Positions 28,298-37,051 of a stretch of DNA of 64,000 bases are shown one piece after another. The stretch's first letter is position 1. The number at the start of each line of letters is the position of its first letter. Source of the DNA: Acidovorax_G lacteus (GTDB lineage: Bacteria; Pseudomonadota; Gammaproteobacteria; Burkholderiales; Burkholderiaceae_C); the NCBI RefSeq assembly GCF_039540375.1, contig NZ_BAABEX010000008.1, positions 69,215-133,214 of the forward strand, written 5' to 3'. Both the position numbers and the translations under genes were made by a program. Below the pieces are notes generated by a model that was given only the letters and a program-made list of their open reading frames with translations, did not search any database and had not been told where the DNA came from.

Positions 28298-28915
28298 TCA
28301 GATCGGCGGGGCCGCCACGCGTGCCAGGGCTGCCACGGTGCCGTCGGCGCGCCACTGGAGCACCCAGCCCTCGCCCGACGCGGGGTTCAGGCCTGCCAGC
28401 GCGGCCAGCACAAACATGTGTGTGACCCAGACCTCAAACTGGCTGGACTGCGCGGCCACGCGGCGCAGGCCCGCTCGCAGTGCCGTCAGGTGTGCGGTGC
28501 TGGTGGTCTCGGGTTGTCCGTGCGGGGATCCGAGTGCATCCCAGGCTTCCGCGCGACCAAACCCCAGTGTGGCGGTGTCCATGCAGCGGCACCACGGGCT
28601 CGAGCGCACCGCCGAGGGCTGAAGGCCGCGCGCTGCCAACCACTGTCCCGCGGCCCGCGCTTGTTCGCGGCCCCGGTCGTCGAGGTTACGCTGCGTGCGG
28701 CAGTCACCCAGCGTGAACCCGGGCGGATCGAAGGTGCCGGGGGCCAGCGCGTGGCGCATGGCCAGCACCACGCCGCCGCGGCGCAGCCACGTCTCGGCCT
28801 CGGGGCTTGCCCAGGCCGGCAACACGCAGCCGGCGCCAGCCACCAGCAGCGCACGGCGCGCCACTGGTGCTGGAGCGGTGTCGGTCTCAGGCCTGGGGCT
28901 GGAACGCGAAGCCAT
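28298..28915 (-). CDS. Histidine phosphatase superfamily protein
   Basis: A 205-residue protein of the phosphoglycerate-mutase-like (His phosphatase) superfamily. The catalytic histidine lies in VLAMRHALAPG, a variant of the RHG motif; later landmarks are the RSSPWCRCMDTA segment and the second histidine in WVTHMFVLAAL. An N-terminal hydrophobic stretch (VARRALLVAGAGCVLPAWA) suggests export to the periplasm, possibly by Tat. Its start overlaps the upstream metallo-beta-lactamase gene by 29 bases, so the pair is one operon. The substrate is unknown. Confidence 0.85.
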   Translation of the reverse strand: MASRSSPRPETDTAPAPVARRALLVAGAGCVLPAWASPEAETWLRRGGVVLAMRHALAPGTFDPPGFTLGDCRTQRNLDDRGREQARAAGQWLAARGLQPSAVRSSPWCRCMDTATLGFGRAEAWDALGSPHGQPETTSTAHLTALRAGLRRVAAQSSQFEVWVTHMFVLAALAGLNPASGEGWVLQWRADGTVAALARVAAPPI

Positions 28916-29855
28916 TGCCGGATGCCGTCATCCGCCCGAACGCCGGGAACGGGAAGTGGAAGCCGCCGACCAGTGCGTTGCTGGCGGTGATGCGCTCAAA
29001 CACTTGTCGGCGAACCTTGCGTGCGGCCTCTGCGTCCATGTCGAAAGTGACCGCCCAGTCCGGGTTGCGGGCGAAAAGCGCCGGCACGTTGGTCAGGTCG
29101 GCCACGTACACGAAGCGCTGGCCCGCCGACGACACCTCGAACAGCGTGTGGCCCGGTGTGTGGCCAAACGCCGCCACCGACTGCACGCCAGGCGCCACCT
29201 CGTCGCCCGGGTTGAATCGCACCAGCATGTCGGCCGACATGCCGTTGAAGGTGCGGCGCACGTTCTCGAAGGCCCCCTTCATGCCTTGGGGGGCTGCAGC
29301 CATGCGAGCATCGTCCATCCAGAAGGCGAACTCGGGCGCGGGCACCAGCACCTTCGCTTTCGGGAACAGCAGCTCGCCCGCCTTGTTGCGGATGCCGTTG
29401 ATGTGGTCTCCATGGAAATGGCTGATCAGCACCGTGTCGATCTCGGAGGGCTGCACACCGGCTGCGCGCAGGTTCTCAGCCAGCTTCCCGGCGTTCGGGC
29501 CACCGAATTCGCCAAGGCCGGTGTCCATCAGCATCTTGCGGCCGCCTGCCACCACGAGGAACGGCGTGAACGGAACGTCGATGTAGTCGGTGGGCAGACC
29601 TTGCGAAGCCAGCAGCGCACGCACTTCCGCCAGTGGCGCGTTCTTCACGAATTCTTCGCCCAACGGACGGCGCGCAATGCCGTCGATCAGGGACACCACT
29701 TCCACATCGCCCACCTTGGTGCGCCGGAAGCCGGGCGATGGCAGGGCTGGAGTGCCCAGGTTGGGGGCGCTTTGCGCCCAGACGGGCACAAACGAGCCGG
29801 CGGCGTAGGCCGTCGCGGCGAGGCCGGCGTGCAGGAAGTGGCGGCGTGACAGCAT
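28887..29855 (-). CDS. Tat-exported metallo-beta-lactamase-fold hydrolase
   Basis: A 322-residue enzyme. The N-terminus has a twin-arginine motif (SRRHFLHAG) and cleavage near VWAQS, so it is periplasmic. The metal-binding motif HFHGDH and further ligands (GHTPGHT, YVADLTN) are intact. It belongs to the broad MBL-fold family that includes lactonases and quorum-quenching enzymes; sequence alone does not give the substrate. A GGAG site (AAGGAGTTCAG) precedes the ATG. Confidence 0.92.
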   Translation of the reverse strand: MLSRRHFLHAGLAATAYAAGSFVPVWAQSAPNLGTPALPSPGFRRTKVGDVEVVSLIDGIARRPLGEEFVKNAPLAEVRALLASQGLPTDYIDVPFTPFLVVAGGRKMLMDTGLGEFGGPNAGKLAENLRAAGVQPSEIDTVLISHFHGDHINGIRNKAGELLFPKAKVLVPAPEFAFWMDDARMAAAPQGMKGAFENVRRTFNGMSADMLVRFNPGDEVAPGVQSVAAFGHTPGHTLFEVSSAGQRFVYVADLTNVPALFARNPDWAVTFDMDAEAARKVRRQVFERITASNALVGGFHFPFPAFGRMTASGNGFAFQPQA

Positions 29856-29978
29856 CTGAACTCCTTGGTCATGAAATGGACAATAGAGTCTCAGACTGTA
29901 GCCATCAGATCCGCTTGTGCGGGCAATGGCCGCGGTGTCCGACTGCTGTCAGGGGTCTTTGGATCAGGCGTGGCTGTC

Positions 29979-30356
29979 CTAGCCGATCGCGAAGGCCTCG
30001 CGAAGGGCCGCGCAGAGGTCTTCCCGCGCGCTGAGCGTGAAGGTGTAGACCACCCGCCCAGTGGTCAGCGCAGAGGTTGGGGAGCTCTTGAATTGCGCAC
30101 GCAGCGGGTCGTATTCCAGCACCGCGGGTGCTGAGCCGTCCGGTGTGGCGTGGACCAGGTAGTCCCAGTCACCGCCGTCGTCGAGCGGCGCCAGTCGCCA
30201 ACTGCGTTGGGCATGGACCCAGGCCAGCACCTGTGCCAGTTCGGCTTCCACCAATGGTGCGCGGGCGGCGGGAATGTCGGCCATGGCGTCCAGGCAGCCA
30301 TGGCCTGCGTCGTCCTCGCTGTAGTCGAAATCCAGGTAGAGCAGGGCAGTGGGCAC
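29979..30356 (-). CDS. Hypothetical cytosolic protein
   Basis: An acidic soluble protein of about 125 residues, which I do not recognise. I place the start at a GTG (30356) because TAGGAA lies 7 bases upstream; the frame remains open to 30413. It begins with PTALLYLDFDYSEDDAGHG, and has no membrane segment or signal. It is divergent from the ATPase gene at 30456. The composition is that of real coding sequence. Confidence 0.65.
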   Translation of the reverse strand: MPTALLYLDFDYSEDDAGHGCLDAMADIPAARAPLVEAELAQVLAWVHAQRSWRLAPLDDGGDWDYLVHATPDGSAPAVLEYDPLRAQFKSSPTSALTTGRVVYTFTLSAREDLCAALREAFAIG

Positions 30357-30455
30357 GGGCGTTCCTACAATCAGCGGCCGACGTTGGCGCGCGATTGTCG
30401 CGCAGCGCCGCACGCTGCGGCGCGCCCTTTCACTCCCTTGAAGTCTGGCGATTCC

Positions 30456-31094
30456 ATGCCTGCTGATGTCCCCACCCTACCTGCTGCCCAGAACACCGCC
30501 TTCCTGGGCCTGATCGATCTGGCCGTGGCGTGGCCGGGCCAAGCTCCGCTCTGGCGGGGGCTTCACATGCGGTGGCGTGCAGGCCTGGGCTGGGTGGTCG
30601 GCGACGAGTGCAGCGGCAAGACCAGCCTGCTGCGAGCGCTGGCCGGAGAGCTGCCGTACGAAGCAGGGCGCATCGAGGGCCCTGCGCTGTCGGCTGCGGT
30701 GTTCTGGGTGTCCCCCAGAGCCCCACTGCCCGAGGGGCTGACCGCGCGCCAGTGGCTGGCCGGCCGGGCCCGGGAGTACCCGCAATGGAGCGACGCGTTG
30801 CTGAACAGGCTTCTGGAAGGCTGGCAATTGCTCGACCACCTGGACAAGCCCCTGCATGGCTTGTCGGCGGGCACCTGGCGCAAATGCATCATGGCCGCAG
30901 GATTGTCCAGCGGTGCCCCCCTGACATGCCTGGACGAGCCCGTGGCTGGTCTGGACCAGCGCTCGGTGCGGTACCTCGAGCAGGCCTTGCTGCAAGCTTC
31001 GGATTGGACGGACCGCCTGGTGCTCGTAGCGCATCACAGCGTGCTGCCGGGCGCAAACCGGGGCGACGTGCTCGAGTTGCCACCGCCTGCGTGA
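30456..31094 (+). CDS. Orphan ABC-type ATP-binding protein
   Basis: A 212-residue ATPase. Walker A is GDECSGKTS near residue 48 and Walker B is LTCLDEPVAGLD; the signature region is degenerate (LHGLSAGTWRKCIM instead of LSGGQ), and the switch histidine sits in LVAHHS. The short size and signature resemble CcmA-like single-domain ATPases. No permease is encoded nearby, so its partner is elsewhere or it has a non-transport role. The start ATG has no clear ribosome site. Confidence 0.75.
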   Translation: MPADVPTLPAAQNTAFLGLIDLAVAWPGQAPLWRGLHMRWRAGLGWVVGDECSGKTSLLRALAGELPYEAGRIEGPALSAAVFWVSPRAPLPEGLTARQWLAGRAREYPQWSDALLNRLLEGWQLLDHLDKPLHGLSAGTWRKCIMAAGLSSGAPLTCLDEPVAGLDQRSVRYLEQALLQASDWTDRLVLVAHHSVLPGANRGDVLELPPPA

Positions 31095-31189
31095 CGCGAC
31101 AGCGCGCGGGCTATGGCGGTCTTACACTGGCACGGCACGCGCCGTATTGATCACGCAAGCACGCGCCGTGCCCGACTGGAGTGGAATCC

Positions 31190-31828
31190 ATGGATGCGCT
31201 GTACTTTGCCCCGGTGGCCGTGGCCATCGCCCTGACCCCCGGCCCGAACAATTTTTGTGGGCTCAACAACGGCCTGCGCGCAGGGGTGGGGCCTGCGCTG
31301 GTGGCCACCACCGGGCGCGTAGCGGCTTTTGCGATCTTTCTCACGATCTCGGCGGTCGGTCTCGGGGCCATGCTTCTGGCGTCCGAGGCGGCTTTCACAG
31401 CCATCAAGTGGGTGGGTGCGGCCTACCTGTTCTGGCTGGGCTGGAAGGCATGGCGCAGCCGGGAGTTTCAGGGGCTTGATCTGGTGGATGGGCCGGCGGC
31501 TGCGGGCGCGGCTCCGACGGCGCGGCCCCGTCTGCGGGCACTCGTGGCGCAGGAGTTTCTGCTCGGCATCACCAATCCCAAGGCCATCATCCTGTTTGCG
31601 GCCATTTTTCCCCAGTTCATCGACCCGGCCCAGCCGGCTGCACGGCAGTTTCTGGTGCTGGGCAGCGTGTATCTGATGGCCGAATTTGTGGCCACCGCGG
31701 TGTACGCGCTGTGCGGCCGCCAGATCCGGCGCTTTGTGCGCACCTCGCGCGGGGTCGTCCGGCTCAACCGAGCCACGGGCGGGTTTTTCATGGGGGCGGG
31801 CGGACTGCTGCTGGCCACCAACCGCTGA
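31190..31828 (+). CDS. LysE/RhtB-family amino acid exporter
   Basis: A 212-residue inner-membrane protein with about six hydrophobic segments. It shows the family hallmark AIALTPGPNNFCGLNNGLRAG near the N-terminus and LLGITNPKAIILFAAIFPQFI in the middle. Relatives export amino acids such as threonine, homoserine or lysine. The ATG at 31190 has a GGAG site at the right distance. It stands alone. Confidence 0.92.
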   Translation: MDALYFAPVAVAIALTPGPNNFCGLNNGLRAGVGPALVATTGRVAAFAIFLTISAVGLGAMLLASEAAFTAIKWVGAAYLFWLGWKAWRSREFQGLDLVDGPAAAGAAPTARPRLRALVAQEFLLGITNPKAIILFAAIFPQFIDPAQPAARQFLVLGSVYLMAEFVATAVYALCGRQIRRFVRTSRGVVRLNRATGGFFMGAGGLLLATNR

Positions 31829-31976
31829 GCGGCCGCGGCTGCTCGCACGGTAAAGCTCCGGTAAAAGGCGGCCTGGCTGCCGGGCCCGCCCAAGGGCGCT
31901 CAGTATCATCCCCACGCTGTCAGGGCCGCGCCGCGATGCCGGTGGGGCCCGTTTTTTGTTTGCGAGTGCCTTCACC

Positions 31977-33701
31977 ATGCGTCCCTCCCCTTTGACGATG
32001 CAGCGCGCAATGCCCGCGCGCCAGACCGGCCGCTTGCGCTGGACCCATGCGGTGCTGCTCGTGGCCCTGCTGGGGGCGGTGGGGGGGGGCGCGTGGTGGT
32101 GGCAGCAGCGCCAGGCCGCGTCGCCTCCTGACGCTGCCAAGGCGGGTTCAGCGGGGCGCGCCGCAGGCGGACCGGGCCGCTTTGGTGCGGGCAACGTGCA
32201 GCCGGTGTCGGTCGGCACGGTGCAGCGCGGCGACGTACGCGTGGTGGTACAGGCCATTGGCACCATGAGTGCGCGGGCCACGGCCGTGGTGCGCGCGCGT
32301 GTGAGCGGCGAACTGGTGGCCCTGCGCTTTCAGGAGGGAGACGAAGTTCGCGCCGGGCAGCTGCTGGCCGAGATCGACCCGCGCAGCTACCAAGCGGCGC
32401 TGGCGCAGGCCGAGGGCGTGCTGCGGCGCGACCAAGCGCTGCTGCGCAATGCGCAGCTGGACCTCAAGCGCTACCAGGAGCTGCAGGAGCGCGACGCGAT
32501 TGCAGGCCAGCAGGTGGATGCACAGGCCTCGCTCGTGCGCCAGCTTGAAGGCACGGTGGCGGCCGATCAGGCGCAGGTGGATGCGGCCCGGCTGCAACTG
32601 GGCTACACCAAGGTGGTCGCTCCGTTTGCCGGGCGGCTGGGCTTGCGCCAGGCCGATCTGGGCAATGTGGTGGGGCCTACCGACGCCAATGGCATCGTGA
32701 GCATCAACCAGGTGCGCCCCATCGACGCGAGCTTTGCCGTGCCCGAGGTGCATCTGCCGCAGATGCGCAAGCGCCTGGCCGCGGGCGATGAGCTACCGGT
32801 GGAGCTGTGGGACCGAGACTTCCGCCAACTGCTGGGCCGGGGCCGCGTGGTGGCGCTGGACAACGCGGTGGACGTGGCCACGGGCACGGTCAAGGTCAAG
32901 GCAGCGGTGGCCAATGAGGACCGCGCGCTGTACCCCAACCAGTTTGTCAATGTGCGCCTGCAGGTGAACCGGCTGGAATCGGTGCTCACCGTGCCGGCGA
33001 CGGCCGTGCAGAACCAATCGGTGTATGTGGTGCAGGACGACAACACCGTCACCCAGCGGCGCCTGCGCGTGGGCGTGACCGACGGCGACCGTGTGAGCGT
33101 GGAAGGCGATCTGCGCGAAGGCGACCGTGTGGTCACCGACGGCATCGACCGCTTGCGCGAAGGCACCAAGGTGGCGGTCATCGACAGTGGCGCGGCCACA
33201 CGGGCCGACCAGGCGGCACAGGAGCAGGCCGCACGCCGCCGGGCGGTGATGGCTTCGCTGTCGCCCGAAGAACGCGCGAGGCTGGAAAAGATGACGCCCG
33301 AGGAGCGCCGCGCCTTCCTGCGTGCCAAGGCGGCGCAGGCCCCGGCGGCCGGTGCGTCTGCCCCTGCGGCGCCTACGGCATCTGCGGCATCCGGTGCTGC
33401 GGCTGGCGCATCGGCACCGCGTGCTCAGGCCGCAGATGCGCCGCAGGCCTTGCGCCGCGATGCGGCCCCGAAGGTGCCGGTTGACGCCCCACCCACCAGT
33501 GCGGCGGAGTCCTCGGCAGCGCCAGCGCTGCCACTGGCTGAGGGCGCGCGGCCGGTGCCCCCCCAGGTGCGGGCCCTGCTGGAGCAGATGCCGCCCGATG
33601 AGCGCGCGCGGGTGCTGGCCCTGCCGGCCGAGGAGCGGCGTGCCTACTTCCGCGAGCGCCTGCAGCAGCAGGGTGGCGGCGCGGCCACCCCGGCGCGCTG
33701 A
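31977..33701 (+). CDS. mdtA: RND efflux periplasmic adaptor (MdtA-like) with long C-terminal extension
   Basis: A 574-residue adaptor linking an inner-membrane pump to an outer-membrane channel. Residues 20-40 form the membrane anchor; the lipoyl/hairpin/beta-barrel body (about 75-400) is typical of MdtA (RARVSGELVALRFQEGD, TKVVAPFAGRLGLRQADLGN). The last ~165 residues are unusual: Ala/Pro-rich with two related helical units (SPEERARLEKMTPEERRAF and PPDERARVLALPAEERRAY). The start is the ATG at 31977; a TTG at 31956 is possible. It is the first gene of the mdtABC-oprM-like operon. Confidence 0.92.
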   Translation: MRPSPLTMQRAMPARQTGRLRWTHAVLLVALLGAVGGGAWWWQQRQAASPPDAAKAGSAGRAAGGPGRFGAGNVQPVSVGTVQRGDVRVVVQAIGTMSARATAVVRARVSGELVALRFQEGDEVRAGQLLAEIDPRSYQAALAQAEGVLRRDQALLRNAQLDLKRYQELQERDAIAGQQVDAQASLVRQLEGTVAADQAQVDAARLQLGYTKVVAPFAGRLGLRQADLGNVVGPTDANGIVSINQVRPIDASFAVPEVHLPQMRKRLAAGDELPVELWDRDFRQLLGRGRVVALDNAVDVATGTVKVKAAVANEDRALYPNQFVNVRLQVNRLESVLTVPATAVQNQSVYVVQDDNTVTQRRLRVGVTDGDRVSVEGDLREGDRVVTDGIDRLREGTKVAVIDSGAATRADQAAQEQAARRRAVMASLSPEERARLEKMTPEERRAFLRAKAAQAPAAGASAPAAPTASAASGAAAGASAPRAQAADAPQALRRDAAPKVPVDAPPTSAAESSAAPALPLAEGARPVPPQVRALLEQMPPDERARVLALPAEERRAYFRERLQQQGGGAATPAR

Positions 33702-33733
33702 CCAGCCCCCACGGCTTGCGAGCGGATGGCTCC

Positions 33734-36700
33734 ATGAACCTGTCGCGCCTGTTCATCCTGCGGCCTGTGGCCACAGCCCTGCTGATGGTGGCCATTCTGT
33801 TGGCCGGTCTGCTGGCCTACCGGCTGCTGCCCACGTCGGCCCTACCCGAGGTGGACTACCCCACGATCCAGGTCACCACGCTGTACCCGGGGGCCAGCCC
33901 CGACGTGATGGCCTCCAACGTCACCGCACCGCTGGAGCGACAACTCGGCCAGATGCCGGGGCTGGCGCAGATGTCGTCCACCAGCTCGGGGGGCGCGTCG
34001 GTGATCACGCTGCGCTTTGAGCTGAACATGCCGCTGGACGTGGCCGAGCAGCAGGTGCAGGCCGCGCTGAACGCAGGGGGCAACCTGCTGCCGTCCGACC
34101 TGCCCATGCCGCCGGTCTACAGCAAGGTCAACCCGGCCGATGCGCCCATCCTCACGCTGGCGGTCACTTCGCCCTCGTTGCCGGTGATCCGTGTGAACGA
34201 CCTGGTGGAAAACCGCCTCGCGCCCAAGCTCTCGCAGGTGCAGGGCGTGGGCCTGGTGGCCATTGCGGGCGGGCGGCGGCCGGCCGTGCGCATCCAGGCG
34301 CATCCCACGGCGCTGGCGCAGCGGGGCATGACACTCGAAGACGTGCGACTGGCCATCGCCGCGGCCAACGTCAAGCTGGCCAAGGGCGGGTTTGACGGGC
34401 CGGCGCGGGCTTCGACCATCGACGCCAACGACCAGCTCCAGTCGGCCGCCGAGTACCGCGAGTTGATCCTGGCGTTCAAGAACGGTGCGCCGGTGCGGCT
34501 CAAAGACGTGGCCGAGATCGTGGACGACGCCGAGAACACGCGCCTGGCCGCCTGGGCGGGCACGCCCGAGACGGGCTCGCAGCCCGGCGTGATCCTCAAC
34601 ATCCGCCGCCAGCCCGGCGCGAACGTGATCGAGACGGTGGACCGCATCAAGGCCTTGCTGCCGGAGCTGCAAAGCACGCTGCCCGCATCGCTGGATGTGC
34701 AGGTGCTCACCGACCGCACCGTGACCGTGCGCGCCTCGGTGCGCGACATGCAGTTCGAGCTGGGCCTGGCAGTGCTGCTGGTGGTGGCGGTGATCTTCGT
34801 GTTCCTGCGCAGCCCCTCGGCCACGCTGATTCCCAGCGTGGCGGTGCCGTTGTCGCTCATCGGCACCTGCGGCGTGATGTACCTGGCCGGGTTCTCGGTC
34901 AACAACCTCACGCTGATGGCGCTGACCATTTCGACCGGCTTCGTGGTGGACGACGCCATCGTGATGATTGAAAACATTGCCCGGCATCTGGAGATGCCGG
35001 GCAATGTTTCGGCGCAGGCCCATGGGGCTGAAGGCGAGGCGGCGCCGGGCCAAAGCCCAGCCCCGATCACCCCGCTGCAGGCCGCGCTCGACGGCTCGCG
35101 CCAGATTGGCTTCACCATCATCTCGCTCACGGTGTCGCTGATCGCGGTGCTGATACCGCTGCTGTTCATGGGCGACGTGGTGGGGCGGCTGTTCCACGAA
35201 TTCGCGATCACGCTGGCCGTGGCTATTCTGATTTCGGCGGTGGTCTCGCTCACGCTCACGCCCATGCTGTGCGCGCGGCTGCTGCGGCACGACCCGGCCG
35301 CGCAGCACGGTCGGCTGTACCACGCCACGGGCCGGTTCTTTGACCGCACCATTGCCCGCTACGGTCGCATGCTGGACTGGGTGCTCGACCGCCGCGGCTG
35401 GACCTGGGCGGTGTTCCTGGCCACGCTGGCGCTCACGGTGCTGTTGTACCTGTGGATTCCCAAGGGCTTCTTTCCGGTGCAGGACACCGGCACGCTGCAG
35501 GCCACCACCGAGGCCGACCAATCCATCTCGTTTGCGGGCATGGCCGAGCGCCAGCAGGCCGTGGCCGAGCGGCTGCTGCAAGACCCGGCGGTGCGCAGCA
35601 TCTCCTCGTTCATTGGCGTGGACGGTGCCAACCCCACGCTCAACACCGGGCGCTTGTTGATCGACCTGCAACCGCATGCGCAGCGCGATGCGGCCGATGT
35701 GGTGCAGCAGCGCCTGGCCGCAAGCGTGCAGGATCTGCCCGGCATCCGGCTGTACCTGCAGCCTGTGCAGGACCTGACCATTGAAGACCGTGTGGCCCGC
35801 ACCCAGTACCAGTGGCTGCTGTCCTCGCCCGATCCGCAGCAGCTGGCGGCCAGCGCCGCCGACCTGCTGCGCCGGCTCAAGGCCCTGCCCGAGCTGACCG
35901 ATGTGGCCAGCGACCAGCAGGAGCAGGGCCGCCAGGCCTTTGTGCAGATCGACCGGGCCCAGGCCAGCCGCCTGGGCGTGACGGTGGCGGGCATCGATGC
36001 CGCGCTCTACAACGCCTTTGGCCAGCGGCTGATCTCAACGATCTTCACCCAGTCCAACCAGTACCGCGTGGTGCTGGAGGTGGCCGCGCCGTACCGCCTG
36101 GGCCCCGAGGCGCTGCAGTCCATTTACGTGCCGTCAAGCGCCGGTGCGCCGGTGCCGCTGTCGTCGGTGGCGCGGGTGGAAGAGCGGCCCATGCCGCTGG
36201 TGGTGCAGCGCGTGGGCCAGTTGCCCGCGGCCACGCTGTCGTTCAACACTGCGCCCGGCGTGTCGCTGGGCGACGCGGTGGCCGCCATCGAGCGCGAAAA
36301 GGCTGCGGCCCAGGCCGAAGGCCTACTGCCGCTGTCGGTGGAGACGCGCTTCCAGGGCGCGGCGCTGGCGTTCCAGGCCTCGCTGGGCTCGACGCTGCTG
36401 CTCATCCTGGCGGCGGTGGTCACCATGTACATCGTGCTCGGTGTGCTGTACGAAAGCACGGTGCACCCGGTCACCATCCTCTCGACGCTGCCGTCGGCCG
36501 GTGTGGGCGCGCTGCTGGCGCTGCTGCTCGCGCGGCTGGACCTGGACATCATCGCCATCATCGGCATCGTGCTGCTGATCGGCATCGTCAAGAAGAACGC
36601 GATCATGATGATCGACTTTGCGCTGGAGGCGCAGCGCGAGCAGGGCCTGACGGCCCGCGAGGCCATCCACCAGGCCTGCCTGCTGCGTTTTCGGCCGATT

Positions 36701-36913
36701 CTGATGACCACGCTGGCGGCGCTGTTGGGCGCGCTGCCCATGATGCTGGGCGGCGGCGTGGGCAGCGAGCTGCGCCATCCGCTGGGCGTGACCCTGGTGG
36801 GCGGTCTCGTGGTGAGCCAGCTGCTCACGCTGTTCACCACCCCGGTGATTTACCTCACCTTTGAAGGCTGGGCGCAGCGCTGGCGCGCTGGGCGTGGGGT
36901 TGCCCATGCCTGA
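33734..36913 (+). CDS. mdtB: RND multidrug efflux pump, inner-membrane subunit (MdtB-like)
   Basis: A 1059-residue RND transporter with the expected twelve membrane helices and two large periplasmic loops. It begins FILRPVATALLMVAILLAG and shows VVDDAIVMIENIARH (the helix-4 aspartates of proton transfer) and GIVKKNAIMMIDFALE in the second half. About residues 418-445 contain an extra ~27-residue Gln/Pro/Ala segment not present in the paralogue at 37052; it coincides with a palindrome (see 34972). MdtB and MdtC-type subunits usually form a mixed trimer. Confidence 0.93.
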   Translation: MNLSRLFILRPVATALLMVAILLAGLLAYRLLPTSALPEVDYPTIQVTTLYPGASPDVMASNVTAPLERQLGQMPGLAQMSSTSSGGASVITLRFELNMPLDVAEQQVQAALNAGGNLLPSDLPMPPVYSKVNPADAPILTLAVTSPSLPVIRVNDLVENRLAPKLSQVQGVGLVAIAGGRRPAVRIQAHPTALAQRGMTLEDVRLAIAAANVKLAKGGFDGPARASTIDANDQLQSAAEYRELILAFKNGAPVRLKDVAEIVDDAENTRLAAWAGTPETGSQPGVILNIRRQPGANVIETVDRIKALLPELQSTLPASLDVQVLTDRTVTVRASVRDMQFELGLAVLLVVAVIFVFLRSPSATLIPSVAVPLSLIGTCGVMYLAGFSVNNLTLMALTISTGFVVDDAIVMIENIARHLEMPGNVSAQAHGAEGEAAPGQSPAPITPLQAALDGSRQIGFTIISLTVSLIAVLIPLLFMGDVVGRLFHEFAITLAVAILISAVVSLTLTPMLCARLLRHDPAAQHGRLYHATGRFFDRTIARYGRMLDWVLDRRGWTWAVFLATLALTVLLYLWIPKGFFPVQDTGTLQATTEADQSISFAGMAERQQAVAERLLQDPAVRSISSFIGVDGANPTLNTGRLLIDLQPHAQRDAADVVQQRLAASVQDLPGIRLYLQPVQDLTIEDRVARTQYQWLLSSPDPQQLAASAADLLRRLKALPELTDVASDQQEQGRQAFVQIDRAQASRLGVTVAGIDAALYNAFGQRLISTIFTQSNQYRVVLEVAAPYRLGPEALQSIYVPSSAGAPVPLSSVARVEERPMPLVVQRVGQLPAATLSFNTAPGVSLGDAVAAIEREKAAAQAEGLLPLSVETRFQGAALAFQASLGSTLLLILAAVVTMYIVLGVLYESTVHPVTILSTLPSAGVGALLALLLARLDLDIIAIIGIVLLIGIVKKNAIMMIDFALEAQREQGLTAREAIHQACLLRFRPILMTTLAALLGALPMMLGGGVGSELRHPLGVTLVGGLVVSQLLTLFTTPVIYLTFEGWAQRWRAGRGVAHA
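34972..35009. repeat. Perfect 16-bp inverted repeat inside mdtB-type gene
   Basis: The arms 34972-34987 (ending TTGCCCGGCAT) and 34994-35009 are exact reverse complements, separated by 6 bases (CTGGAG). The left arm is conserved coding sequence (ENIARHL); the right arm opens the extra segment of the protein. In RNA it would form a very stable hairpin. Confidence 0.95.
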
Positions 36914-36965
36914 GTCGGTACACCGGCCCGCACTGGCACCGGAGGGCATGGCTCAAGCCCAGAAT

Positions 36966-37026
36966 TGGTTTGCTATTGAATATATAGCGAACTTTCAAGC
37001 GGGGATAAGCACAAGCTGCCATTTTG
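36966..37026 (-). repeat. Dispersed hairpin repeat, copy 3 (between mdtB and mdtC)
   Basis: On the minus strand this reads CAAAATGGCAGCTTGTGCTT, a variable centre, then GCTATATATTCAATAGCA, which aligns with copy 2 along its length. It fills most of the 138-base gap between two genes of one operon and ends about 25 bases before the start of the downstream gene. Confidence 0.8.
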
Positions 37027-37051
37027 GCCGTGGGTGCCAGAAAGGCCTGCG

